Assembly: GCA_963820415.1 (NCBI GenBank)
Contig: CAWFZT010000013.1
Location: 1-64,000, forward strand
Reading direction: 5' to 3'
From: CAWFZT01 sp963820415
GTDB taxonomy: Bacteria > Chloroflexota > Anaerolineae > Anaerolineales > Anaerolineaceae
DNA length: 64,000 bases
The stretch's first letter is position 1. Each line of letters begins with the position of its first letter. Of the stretch, positions 44,637 to 53,500 are shown piece after piece. Made by a program: the position numbers and the translations under genes. The notes beneath the pieces are model-generated. The model made no database searches. It saw only the letters and a program-made list of their open reading frames with translations, and was not told where the DNA came from.

Positions 44637-45119
44637 TTGGACGCCAAAAGAAGCAACCAAAGAGCTGCGCGTATATGGCTTGGCGAGGAATTTATCGATT
44701 CGGTCGCACAAAATCTGGCGGTAGTAAGCCGCATCTGGAATGAGATATGGAACAAAGGCGCGTTGGAACCCTGCGATGAGGTGTTTACAAAGGATTATCT
44801 TGGACACCTGCCAATCATGACCGTTCACGGTCCCGAAGAGTTCAAGAATCTAATCAGGGTGTACATTACAGCTTTTCCAGACGTGCACCTGACCGTGGAA
44901 GATGCTTTTGGCGCTGGTGACAGGATAACCGTGCGTTGGATTTCGCGAGGTACTCACCTGGGGACGATGATGGGTATTCCGCCCAGTCAGAATAAGATTG
45001 AAGTGATGGGTATTTCCATTTTTCGTATGGCTGGGGGGCAGGTTGCGGAAGAGTGGGAAGGTTTTGATACTTTAGGCATGATGCAACAGATTGGCGCCAT
45101 ACCGACTCCTGGCAAGTGA
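44637..45119 (+). CDS. SnoaL-like protein 5 (ester-cyclase type)
   Basis: 160 residues from TTG 44637, with AAGGAG about 9 nt upstream; the longer frame overlaps the previous gene. A basic N-terminal extension (DAKRSNQRAARIWLGEEFI) precedes the fold: IWNEIWNKGALEPCDEVF, FPDVHLTVEDAFGAGD and ISRGTHLGTMMGIPPSQNK. Confidence 0.85.
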   Translation: MDAKRSNQRAARIWLGEEFIDSVAQNLAVVSRIWNEIWNKGALEPCDEVFTKDYLGHLPIMTVHGPEEFKNLIRVYITAFPDVHLTVEDAFGAGDRITVRWISRGTHLGTMMGIPPSQNKIEVMGISIFRMAGGQVAEEWEGFDTLGMMQQIGAIPTPGK

Positions 45120-45131
45120 AGCTAAGAAAAA

Positions 45132-45563
45132 ATGACTATCGAAACCAATAAGGCTATCTTGGGCCGTCATTTTAATGAAGTTCTAAATCAGGGCCATCTT
45201 GAAGTGGTAGATGAAATCTATACCAGCGACTATACATTGGATGCACCTGTCCGCTCCGATGGCAGCTCTCAAGCGCGCGGTCTTACTCAGGGACGCGAAC
45301 AAATGAAACAAAGGGTGATCTTGTTTCGGACAGGCTTCCCCGACATTCATTTTAATATAGATGAAATTATCGGAGAAAGGGATACAGTGGTGGTGCGCTA
45401 CACCTATCGCGGCACTCACTTAGGGCCATTTGCTGGGGTTGAGCCAAGTGGACGTTCCATTGCCATCACAGGTATCCTTATTGCCCACTTGATTGACAGC
45501 AAAATTCAAGAGGCCTTGAGCGCCTTTGATAGCGGCGAGTTAATGAGGCAGCTCGGTTGTTAG
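45132..45563 (+). CDS. SnoaL-like protein 6 (ester-cyclase type)
   Basis: 143 residues. VLNQGHLEVVDEIYTSDYT, FRTGFPDIHFNIDEIIGERD and YTYRGTHLGPFAGVEPSGRS show the same fold as its neighbours. It starts 12 bp after the previous stop, indicating coupled translation. Confidence 0.86.
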   Translation: MTIETNKAILGRHFNEVLNQGHLEVVDEIYTSDYTLDAPVRSDGSSQARGLTQGREQMKQRVILFRTGFPDIHFNIDEIIGERDTVVVRYTYRGTHLGPFAGVEPSGRSIAITGILIAHLIDSKIQEALSAFDSGELMRQLGC

Positions 45564-45628
45564 GTCTGCCGCTCCCTGGATAATATTCTCAACCCCGTGT
45601 CAAGACCGGGATCAAAAGGAAAACAGAT

Positions 45629-46018
45629 ATGGATAATCATGAAACAATTCGCAAATATTTCGAGTACGCCAACGCCGGTAAATGGGATGCCTGGTGCGAC
45701 CTTTTTACGGATGATATGGTGATGGATGAACAGTTGGCCGGGCATATTGTTGGCTTGGCCACGCTGCGACCTATGATGGCTGGGATGGGTCAATCCTATG
45801 CCAAGTTCCAAAATGTGCTCAAGGACATGGTTGTCGAAAGGGATCAAGGTGCAGTCGTTTCGCACATTTCCGCCCTGGCCGCCAAGTATCCCGATCAGCC
45901 AATTGAAGCGGATGTGATGAATTTCTACCGCTTCCGTAATGGGAAAATCGCCTACATGCGCAATGTGCACGATTCGAAGCCGTTCGAGCCATTCTTGCGC
46001 CAAATCTCCGGAGGTTAG
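45629..46018 (+). CDS. SnoaL-like protein 7
   Basis: 129 residues: YFEYANAGKWDAWCDLFTDD, MDEQLAGHIVGLATLRPMMA and VMNFYRFRNGKIAYMRNVHD. More like the limonene-epoxide-hydrolase or SnoaL_2 type. Its stop lies 2 bp before the GMC oxidoreductase ATG. Confidence 0.83.
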   Translation: MDNHETIRKYFEYANAGKWDAWCDLFTDDMVMDEQLAGHIVGLATLRPMMAGMGQSYAKFQNVLKDMVVERDQGAVVSHISALAAKYPDQPIEADVMNFYRFRNGKIAYMRNVHDSKPFEPFLRQISGG

Positions 46019-46020
46019 CG

Positions 46021-47559
46021 ATGAGTGATTATGATTTTATCGTTGTCGGCGCTGGTTCTGCGGGATGTGTAGTTGCCAACCGCCTCAGCGAGCAGCCGGA
46101 CACTAAGGTGTTTGTGTTGGAAGCCGGTGGGACTGAGATTGGTCCTAATGTCGAAAATCCTTCCGTCTGGTTTTTGTTGTTAGGCTCGGAAATTGATTGG
46201 GGCTATACCACCGTGCCCCAAGCGGGCTTGAATGGTCGCCAAATTTCTGAACCCCGTGGCAAAATCATTGGCGGCACCAGCCAGTTATATCTGATGATGC
46301 ACATCCGCGGACATTCAGAGGATTATAACAACTGGGCTTACAACGGAAATCCGGGTTGGGCCTATAAAGATGTTCTGCCGTATTTTAAGAAGATGGAAAA
46401 CCAGGAAGATAAAACCAGCGACCTGGTGGGGAAAGGTGGCCCCCTTAACCTCATCAATCCGAAAAATCACCAGTATCATCCCCTATCACCGCTATTTATT
46501 GAGGCTTGCCGCGAGTTGGGGTTCCCTTCTACTGAGGACTTTAACGGCCCGCATATGGAAGGGGTCGGATGGCACCATGTTAACATCGGCAAGGATGGCA
46601 AACGGGACAGTGATGCTGTAGCCTATTTATTGCCAGCCCTAAAACGTACTAACCTGACTTTGAGTGCCAACTCTCAGGCAACCCGCCTTATCGTTGAGGG
46701 TAAGCGCTGCGTGGGCGTTGAGTATGTACAAAACGGCGAGCTAAAAACAGCGCGCGCCACTCGTGAGATCATTGTGTGTTTGGGGGCGCTTGAGTCGCCC
46801 CATTTACTTTTAAACTCCGGGATTGGCGGCGCCAAACAGCTACGAGAGTTTGATAAGCCGGTTGTGGTTGACCTGCAGGGTGTTGGCGAAAATTTTCATA
46901 ATCACGTTCTTACAGGGGCGATTATGGAAACCAAAGAGCCAGTCGCCCAGGGTCATCTGAACACCTCGGAAGCGGGTTTGTTTTGCATGTCTGAACCAGG
47001 ATTAATCTCGCCAGATTTGCAATTCAACTTTGTTCATCTGCCTTTTGATGTCATCGTCGGTCAAAATAATCCCAACTCGGTTTCCTTAATTCCCGGTTTG
47101 CAGCGCCCGCTGTCGCGGGGCTGGGTGCGCCTGGGCAGCCGTTCCCCGTTGGAGAAACCTCTGCTTAATCCAAATTACCTGGCAGAAGAGGCCGATGTGC
47201 GGCGGATGGTCCAAATGACCAAAATGAGCCGTGAAATATTTGCTACCAAAGCTTTTTCCAAGGCGCTCACCGGGCGCGAGTTATTGCCTGGGCCTGAGTA
47301 CAAGACCGATGCTGATTTACTTAGGTTTGTCAGAATCCGTTGCGATTCCTATCACCACCAGGTAGGCTCATGTAAAATGGGTCAGGATGCCATGGCTGTA
47401 GTGGATCCCCAGTTACGGGTATACGGCGTCGAAGGGTTGCGGGTAGCTGATGCCAGTATTATGCCGTCTATCACTACTGGCAACATCCACGCTCCGATCA
47501 TGATGATTGCCGAAAAAGCCAGCGATATGATCAAGAAAGATCATGGTTTATCATCATAG
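46021..47559 (+). CDS. GMC-family FAD oxidoreductase (choline-dehydrogenase-like)
   Basis: 512 residues. FAD site: YDFIVVGAGSAGCVVANRL (4-22) and an acidic end in VLEAGG. GMC signature 1: EPRGKIIGGTSQLYLMMHIR. The catalytic pair of His lies in SYHHQVGSCKMG (about 447-458); the C-terminal sequence VADASIMPSITTGNIHAP completes the fold. It oxidises an alcohol to an aldehyde or ketone. Immediately downstream of the SnoaL array, so it likely acts on the same small molecule. Confidence 0.93.
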   Translation: MSDYDFIVVGAGSAGCVVANRLSEQPDTKVFVLEAGGTEIGPNVENPSVWFLLLGSEIDWGYTTVPQAGLNGRQISEPRGKIIGGTSQLYLMMHIRGHSEDYNNWAYNGNPGWAYKDVLPYFKKMENQEDKTSDLVGKGGPLNLINPKNHQYHPLSPLFIEACRELGFPSTEDFNGPHMEGVGWHHVNIGKDGKRDSDAVAYLLPALKRTNLTLSANSQATRLIVEGKRCVGVEYVQNGELKTARATREIIVCLGALESPHLLLNSGIGGAKQLREFDKPVVVDLQGVGENFHNHVLTGAIMETKEPVAQGHLNTSEAGLFCMSEPGLISPDLQFNFVHLPFDVIVGQNNPNSVSLIPGLQRPLSRGWVRLGSRSPLEKPLLNPNYLAEEADVRRMVQMTKMSREIFATKAFSKALTGRELLPGPEYKTDADLLRFVRIRCDSYHHQVGSCKMGQDAMAVVDPQLRVYGVEGLRVADASIMPSITTGNIHAPIMMIAEKASDMIKKDHGLSS

Positions 47560-47600
47560 TATCGTTCCCATCACAGTTTTGCACCTGACGGAGTTAAGAG

Positions 47601-48185
47601 ATGAGATTACAAGGAAAGAAAATTGCCATCTTAATTGAGGGTGATTATTATGAACCCGAAATTTGGTACTATAAACACCGCTTCGCTGAGGAAGGCATTG
47701 ACCTCCACTTTCTAACGCGGATGTGGGGCCAAACCTCTGAGGTGATGGTGGCCGGTTTCAAAGGACATGAATACAAGATTCCGTTTGATGGCCATGTTGA
47801 GAGTTTTGAGGATATGGATGACAAAACCCTTAAGAGTTATGCCGCCATCATTGTTCCCGCCGGTATGGTATCTGATCGGCTGCGTTATACCGAGGATGTC
47901 AATAAAATTTCTCCAGCAACAGAGTTCATCAAGCGCGCCTTTGCTGAAAAAAGCATCATAAAGGGCATCATTTGCCATGGGATGTGGCTGGTGTCGTCTG
48001 CGCCGGAATTGGTGCGTGGTCGAAAGGTGGTTGTGCATAACAACCTGATCGGCGATGCCCGAAACATGGGCGCAATCTATACAGATCAAGATGTTGTGGT
48101 GGATGGCGACCTGGTTACGGGGCGCACCGGCGCCCATTGTCACCAATTTGCACGCAAAATTATCGACATGTTAGCGGAAGCCTGA
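47601..48185 (+). CDS. DJ-1/PfpI-family protein 2
   Basis: 194 residues. Acid strand YAAIIVPAGMVSDRL, nucleophile elbow KGIICHGMWLVSSAPELVRG with Cys after Ile, and a His in RTGAHCHQFARK. Normal PfpI length. Relatives act as proteases, deglycases or hydratases. It is the second member of the family in the operon. Confidence 0.87.
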   Translation: MRLQGKKIAILIEGDYYEPEIWYYKHRFAEEGIDLHFLTRMWGQTSEVMVAGFKGHEYKIPFDGHVESFEDMDDKTLKSYAAIIVPAGMVSDRLRYTEDVNKISPATEFIKRAFAEKSIIKGIICHGMWLVSSAPELVRGRKVVVHNNLIGDARNMGAIYTDQDVVVDGDLVTGRTGAHCHQFARKIIDMLAEA

Positions 48186-48230
48186 GCGACCAGCATAATC
48201 CGGCTTTAGTTTTCAAAAAAGGAATAATCT

Positions 48231-48638
48231 ATGACAGTCACAAGCTTCTCACATGTCGGACTCACTTGTAAAGACCCTATCACCATCGAACGGTTTTATA
48301 CCAGGTATTTTGGATTCAAACGGGCGCGCTTAGTTCCGCTGGGCGAGGAGCAGATTGTCTTCATAAAATCGGGCAATATTTACCTTGAATTGTTTCTGGC
48401 CAAAGGGGAGTCGCCACTCCAGCCGCCCCAAAACGACGGTTATGGTTTCGCAGGCTTGCGTCACCTGGCCTTTGAAGTTGACAATGTGGACGCAAAATTG
48501 GCCGAGCTGGGCGATGCCGTAAAAATCATGCTTGGTCCGGCGGATTTTAGCGATTTCATCCCTGGCTGGAAAGGCGTTTGGGTATCTGACCCGGAAGGCA
48601 ACATTGTCGAAATCAGCCAGGGATATAAAGACGAATAA
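48231..48638 (+). CDS. VOC (glyoxalase/dioxygenase-fold) protein
   Basis: 135 residues with two beta-alpha-beta units: SFSHVGLTCKDPITIERFYT and GFAGLRHLAFEVDNVDAKLA. Potential metal ligands are His near 6, Glu in YLELFLA, His in RHLAFEV and Glu in GNIVEISQG. It would bind a metal and act as isomerase, epimerase or dioxygenase. Part of the same operon. Confidence 0.88.
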   Translation: MTVTSFSHVGLTCKDPITIERFYTRYFGFKRARLVPLGEEQIVFIKSGNIYLELFLAKGESPLQPPQNDGYGFAGLRHLAFEVDNVDAKLAELGDAVKIMLGPADFSDFIPGWKGVWVSDPEGNIVEISQGYKDE

Positions 48639-48651
48639 GGAATTATGCAAA

Positions 48652-50484
48652 ATGAATGAGATCAAGTTTACTTTTTCCGATACGATAGCCGGTTACGTCA
48701 CCAGCTACGACCGGGAAAGCGATACCTTTGGCCTGCGCACCAGCGGTGGGCGCGAATACAAGCTCAAGCTCAAGTCCAACACATACGGGTGGATCGCCAA
48801 TAACCTGGATGAACCCCGCCAGTGGTGCAGCCCCGACCAGATCCGAACCATGCTGGTGCCAGGGCGCTACATGTTCAATTATGGCATCTACTACCCCGAA
48901 GGCGCCGATTTTAGCTATGAAGTCCAGTTTGTCATTTTCATGGCCGCCAAGGAAAACGCCTATGGTTTCGAACTCCCCGATTGGTGGGTGAAGCAAATCG
49001 TCTCGATCGGTGATTTCTACATCCGGGCGGAGTTTGGAGAAGGCCAGCCGATCGATTATCGCGAGTACCGCACCATCATCAATCTGGCAGGCAAAAAGGA
49101 AGCCGATAACTACCGCCAGGAAACCGACACTATCTCGCGCTTGATATATGGCATGGCCTCCTGCTACCTGATGACCGGCGAAGACCGCTTCTTGGAAGTC
49201 GCTGAAGAAGGCACTCAGTACCTGCGTGAACACATGCGCTTCTACGATTCGGACGAAAAGGTGGTCTACTGGTACCACGGCATCGATGTGCACGGCAACC
49301 GTGAAGACAAGATTTTCGCTTCCGAGTTCGGCGATGACTATGATGCCATCCCGGCTTACGAACAAATCTACGCCCTGGCTGGTCCGATCCAGACCTACCG
49401 GATCACCGGCGACCCGCGCATCTTGAAAGACGCTGAAATGACCGTGGACCTGTTCGAGCGTTTCTTTCTAGATAAGTCCAACGGCGGCTATTTCTCGCAC
49501 CTGGACCCGATCACGCTCGACCCGCGCAGTGACTCACTGGGTCCGAATAAAGGCAAGAAAAACTGGAATTCGGTCGGCGACCACGCTCCGGCCTACCTGA
49601 TCAACCTGTACCTGGCGACCGGCGAAAAGCGCTACGCCGATTTCCTGGAATATACCTTCGATACCATCGCAACGCATTTCCCTGATTATGAGAACAGCCC
49701 GTTCGTACAGGAAAAATTCTTTGAGGACTGGTCTAAAGACCAGCAGCACATGTGGCAGCAAAACCGCGGTGTGGTAGGACATAACCTCAAGATCGCCTGG
49801 AACTTGATGCGCATGAACAGCCTTAAACGCAAGGAAGCCTACGTGACTCTGGCTCGGCGGATTGCGGAAGAGATGCCCAAGGTGGGCATGGACAGCCAAC
49901 GCGCCGGATGGTACGACGTGATGGAACGCGTAAAGTACGGCAAGGAAGAATGGAATCGTTTAGCCTTCCATGACCGCAAAGCCTGGTGGCAGCAAGAACA
50001 GGGCATTCTGGCTTACCTGATCCTGAGCGGAACACTGGGCGATAGTGAATATCTAAGAATCGCCCGCGAGTCGGAAGCCTTCTACAACGCCTACCACCTG
50101 GATCACGATGACGGCGGAGTGTACTTCAACGTGCTGGCCAATGGCCTGCCGTACCTTCTGGGCACCGAGCGTTTCAAGGGCAGTCACTCCATGAGCTTTT
50201 ATCATGCTTCTGAACTATGCTATCTCTCGGCAGTATACAACAACCTGCTGATTTTCAAGCGGCCAATGGACTTTTACTTCAAGCCGCAGCCCGGCGCCTT
50301 CCCGCGCAATATTCTGCGCGTATCGCCGGATATCCTGCCCGAAGGCAGCATCCGCATCGGCGAAGTATGGATCAATGATGAACCCTACAAGAATTTTGAT
50401 GCTAATAATTTGACTGTCAAATTGCCAACGACAAAAGAACAGGTGCGGGTCAAGGTGCGGGTTGAGCCCGTTCAGAGTAAATAA
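48652..50484 (+). CDS. AGE-like alpha/alpha-toroid protein (N-acylglucosamine 2-epimerase superfamily)
   Basis: 610 residues from ATG 48652; a longer frame from 48532 overlaps the VOC gene. A beta-rich N-terminal 100 residues precedes a helical toroid (about 130-560) with repeated helix pairs such as ISRLIYGMASCYLMTGEDRF, YEQIYALAGPIQTYRITGDP and GDHAPAYLINLYLATGEKRY, typical of AGE or six-hairpin glycosidases. HNLKIAWNLMRM and EQGILAYLILSGTLG hold candidate catalytic His/Glu. Function could be epimerisation or glycoside cleavage. Confidence 0.75.
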   Translation: MNEIKFTFSDTIAGYVTSYDRESDTFGLRTSGGREYKLKLKSNTYGWIANNLDEPRQWCSPDQIRTMLVPGRYMFNYGIYYPEGADFSYEVQFVIFMAAKENAYGFELPDWWVKQIVSIGDFYIRAEFGEGQPIDYREYRTIINLAGKKEADNYRQETDTISRLIYGMASCYLMTGEDRFLEVAEEGTQYLREHMRFYDSDEKVVYWYHGIDVHGNREDKIFASEFGDDYDAIPAYEQIYALAGPIQTYRITGDPRILKDAEMTVDLFERFFLDKSNGGYFSHLDPITLDPRSDSLGPNKGKKNWNSVGDHAPAYLINLYLATGEKRYADFLEYTFDTIATHFPDYENSPFVQEKFFEDWSKDQQHMWQQNRGVVGHNLKIAWNLMRMNSLKRKEAYVTLARRIAEEMPKVGMDSQRAGWYDVMERVKYGKEEWNRLAFHDRKAWWQQEQGILAYLILSGTLGDSEYLRIARESEAFYNAYHLDHDDGGVYFNVLANGLPYLLGTERFKGSHSMSFYHASELCYLSAVYNNLLIFKRPMDFYFKPQPGAFPRNILRVSPDILPEGSIRIGEVWINDEPYKNFDANNLTVKLPTTKEQVRVKVRVEPVQSK

Positions 50485-50585
50485 TAACTAGCGACAAGGG
50501 GTAGCTGGCTTATACACAATTGTTCGACCGGCAGGCTGATAACCTCTTGCTAATTCGTTCGCCTGACTTCAGAGGAGTGTGGCAC

Positions 50586-50918
50586 GTGGAAGTAATTCGA
50601 TCAATCATACAGGATGTGAATGTAGTGGGATTAGCGGGTGACCTGGATGGTAATACTGCGCCAAATGTCCAGGCTCAAATAATTCCTCTGGTTGTTCCAG
50701 GGGTGAAATTAATTCTGGATATGAGTAAGGTGCCGTATATGTCAAGCTCAGGCTTGCGGATGTTACTGGTGACGTATCGCATGATTACAAGCAAGAGTGG
50801 CAAGGTCATTTTAGTGGGCCTTTCTGAAGAAATTCAGGATACTATGGCAATGACCGGGTTTCTTGACTTTTTTACTTACCTGCAAACCCTGGATGATGGA
50901 TTAAAGGCATTTGCATAA
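50586..50918 (+). CDS. STAS-domain anti-anti-sigma-like protein 1
   Basis: 110 residues from GTG 50586, which has AGAGGAG upstream. The STAS fold is evident: VNVVGLAGDLDGNTAPNV and LILDMSKVPYMSSSGLRMLL, where one Ser of the SSSG motif is the usual phosphorylation site, then GKVILVGLSEEIQDTMAMTG. In partner switching, the unphosphorylated form binds an RsbW-like kinase. It may begin a separate operon or continue the one upstream. Confidence 0.9.
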   Translation: MEVIRSIIQDVNVVGLAGDLDGNTAPNVQAQIIPLVVPGVKLILDMSKVPYMSSSGLRMLLVTYRMITSKSGKVILVGLSEEIQDTMAMTGFLDFFTYLQTLDDGLKAFA

Positions 50919-50934
50919 TTAAAAGGGAGTTGTT

Positions 50935-53052
50935 ATGGAACGGATAGACGCGTATCCAACGCATGAATACCAGGGTTTCAAGCTACGTCCAGGAAAACCT
51001 TTCCCTTTTGGAGCCACTTTTGTTCCAGGTGGGGTGAACTTTTCAATTTATTCCAGTCATGGCACAGCCTGTAAATTGGTGCTTTTCAATAAAGGGGAGG
51101 CACAACCAAAGGTTGAGATTCCATTTCCGCAAGAGTTTCGCATCGGTGATGTTTTTTCAATGGTTGTTTTTGATCTAGATTATGAAAACATCGAATATGG
51201 CTACCGTATGGAAGGACCCTTTGATCCTCAACAAGGCTATCGATTCGATCCTTCTAAGATACTCCTGGACCCATACGCCAAAGCCATCAGCGGCCGGGAT
51301 ATTTGGGGGAAACCACCCAATTGGGATAATATTTTTCCCCACCGTTCCTTGCTGGTCTTCGACGACTTTGATTGGGGGGGCGACCGGCCTCAGGAAATCC
51401 CGATGGAGGATTTGGTAATATACGAGATGCACGTGCGGAGTTTCACCCGTCACCCCTCATCAGGCGTAAAGTTCCCAGGTACCTTTGCTGGAATCCGGCA
51501 AAAGTTACCTTACATAAAAGAACTTGGGGTGAATTGCATTGAATTAATGCCGATCTATGAATTCGATGAATTTGAAAACAGCCGCATTAGCCCTGAAACG
51601 GGTGAAACACTTATGAACTACTGGGGATATAGCACTGTGGGTTTTTTTGCGCCAAAATCTGGCCTGGCTGCGACCGGGAAGTTGGGTATGCAGGTTGATG
51701 AACTTAAGGCCTTGGTAAAAGAACTCCACCGCAACAGGATTGAAGTCTTTTTGGATGTAGTTTTTAACCATACGGCTGAAGGGAATGAGAATGGTCCATA
51801 TATTTCATTCAAAGGCATTGACAACAAGATTTATTATATGCTGACGCCTGAAGGTTATTATTTTAACTTCAGCGGGACCGGAAATACATTAAATTGTAAT
51901 AACCCTGTTGTCAGGAATATCGTATTGGATTGCCTGCGCTACTGGGCGTCAGAATACCACATCGATGGCTTTCGCTTTGATCTCGCTTCCATACTTGGAA
52001 GAGACCCATCAGGGTATCCGCTCTTGAATCCTCCCCTGCTCGAATCGCTGGCTTTTGACCCAATTTTAGCGAAATGCAAGCTCATTGCTGAAGCCTGGGA
52101 CGCCGGAGGTCTTTATCAGGTAGGCTCATTTCCTGCATACGGGCGCTGGGCTGAGTGGAATGGCAAATATCGCGACGGGCTGCGAAGGTTCCTAAAAGGA
52201 GAACCTGGCCTGGTGAGAGAAATAGCACAACGCCTTCAAGGCTCTCCAGATTTATATGCAAGCCGTGGGCCCACCGCCTCGATTAATTTTATTACCTGCC
52301 ACGACGGCTTTACTCTCTATGACCTGGTTGCCTATAATGACAAGCACAATGAAGCCAATGGGGAAGGCAACCGGGATGGCGCCAACGATAACGGCAGTTG
52401 GAACTGCGGATGGGAAGGCCCGTCTACTGATCCTGGTGTCAATTCCTTGCGCCTTCGCCAAATGAAAAATGCAGCCGCGATGCTGCTCATCAGTCAGGGT
52501 GTTCCCATGATTTTAATGGGTGATGAAGTTGCCAGAACCCAAAAAGGTAATAACAATACCTATTGCCAGGATAATGATTTGAATTGGCTGGATTGGGATT
52601 TATTAAATTCGCAGGGTGAATTGTTCCGCTTCTACAAAAACCTCATCAGGTTCCGGCTCGCTCACCCTGTCCTTCGTAATCGATGGCATTTGAGCAATCA
52701 AGATCGGATTGGCAGGGGTTACCCGGATATTTCCTGGCATGGCGCTCAAGCATGGAATGCAGATTGGTCCAGCTCGAGCCGTAGCTTGGCGTTCATGTTG
52801 GACGGCAAGCAGGCCCGAGGTGGGATGGTAGAAGACGACGATATCTATGTGGCGATGAATATGCATTGGGACAGTCAATGGTTCGAATTGCCCAGGTTAC
52901 CTGAAGGTAAGAACTGGCATGTTTTCGCAAATACCGGTGCCCCTTCTCCTGAAGATGTATGGGAGACCGGTCACGAACCAATGCTCGATAATCAGAATGG
53001 CATTTTATTAGGTGGTCGGTCTGTGGTCATCCTGGTAAGTAAGTCATCCTAA
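50935..53052 (+). CDS. glgX: Glycogen-debranching enzyme (GlgX-type, GH13)
   Basis: 705 residues. N-terminal CBM48-like domain (GATFVPGGVNFSIYSSHGTA). GH13 regions: DVVFNHTAEG, GFRFDLASILGRD (nucleophile Asp), LIAEAWDAGGLYQVG (acid Glu) and FITCHDGFTLYDLVAYNDKH (third Asp), all intact. It removes alpha-1,6 branches from glycogen. It lies between two STAS genes with 17- to 41-bp gaps, an unusual home for a metabolic enzyme and a hint that signalling controls glycogen turnover. Confidence 0.95.
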   Translation: MERIDAYPTHEYQGFKLRPGKPFPFGATFVPGGVNFSIYSSHGTACKLVLFNKGEAQPKVEIPFPQEFRIGDVFSMVVFDLDYENIEYGYRMEGPFDPQQGYRFDPSKILLDPYAKAISGRDIWGKPPNWDNIFPHRSLLVFDDFDWGGDRPQEIPMEDLVIYEMHVRSFTRHPSSGVKFPGTFAGIRQKLPYIKELGVNCIELMPIYEFDEFENSRISPETGETLMNYWGYSTVGFFAPKSGLAATGKLGMQVDELKALVKELHRNRIEVFLDVVFNHTAEGNENGPYISFKGIDNKIYYMLTPEGYYFNFSGTGNTLNCNNPVVRNIVLDCLRYWASEYHIDGFRFDLASILGRDPSGYPLLNPPLLESLAFDPILAKCKLIAEAWDAGGLYQVGSFPAYGRWAEWNGKYRDGLRRFLKGEPGLVREIAQRLQGSPDLYASRGPTASINFITCHDGFTLYDLVAYNDKHNEANGEGNRDGANDNGSWNCGWEGPSTDPGVNSLRLRQMKNAAAMLLISQGVPMILMGDEVARTQKGNNNTYCQDNDLNWLDWDLLNSQGELFRFYKNLIRFRLAHPVLRNRWHLSNQDRIGRGYPDISWHGAQAWNADWSSSSRSLAFMLDGKQARGGMVEDDDIYVAMNMHWDSQWFELPRLPEGKNWHVFANTGAPSPEDVWETGHEPMLDNQNGILLGGRSVVILVSKSS

Positions 53053-53093
53053 TAGAATCTTCTCACGACTTTAGCGACGAAAGGAAAAATGCA

Positions 53094-53420
53094 ATGGCTT
53101 TCAGTGTAACTACTACGATGTTGAAGGATGGGACAGCACAACTTTCTCTTTTTGGAGAACTCGATGGGAGTGTTGCGAATGAGTTCAAGACGGCAGTTGA
53201 GAAAGCTGCGACTGAGAAACCGAAAAGATTGGTCCTGATCATGAAGGATCTGGAATTTATGTCCAGCGCTGGTTTGCGAGTACTGGTCTTTGCAAAGCAA
53301 AAAATGGGATCTGATGTCGATATTTATGTCATCGCTGCTCAAGAAGCAGTTCGGGACACTATCGAGATGACCGGTTTTCACCATAGTGTAATTATGCAGG
53401 ATGAATACCGCGCGATTTGA
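53094..53420 (+). CDS. STAS-domain anti-anti-sigma-like protein 2
   Basis: 108 residues. QLSLFGELDGSVANEFKTAV and LVLIMKDLEFMSSAGLRVLV contain the conserved Ser-Ser-x-Gly loop with the usual phospho-Ser; DIYVIAAQEAVRDTIEMTGF follows. Paralogue of the STAS protein at 50586. AAAGGA precedes the ATG. Its likely phosphatase is encoded directly downstream. Confidence 0.92.
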   Translation: MAFSVTTTMLKDGTAQLSLFGELDGSVANEFKTAVEKAATEKPKRLVLIMKDLEFMSSAGLRVLVFAKQKMGSDVDIYVIAAQEAVRDTIEMTGFHHSVIMQDEYRAI

Positions 53421-53500
53421 AACCGCTACAGTTGTCTCTTGAAGGATCCTATTTACTATGTTGCTACCCATTTAGTTGTTAATGGTAGGGAGATTTAATT

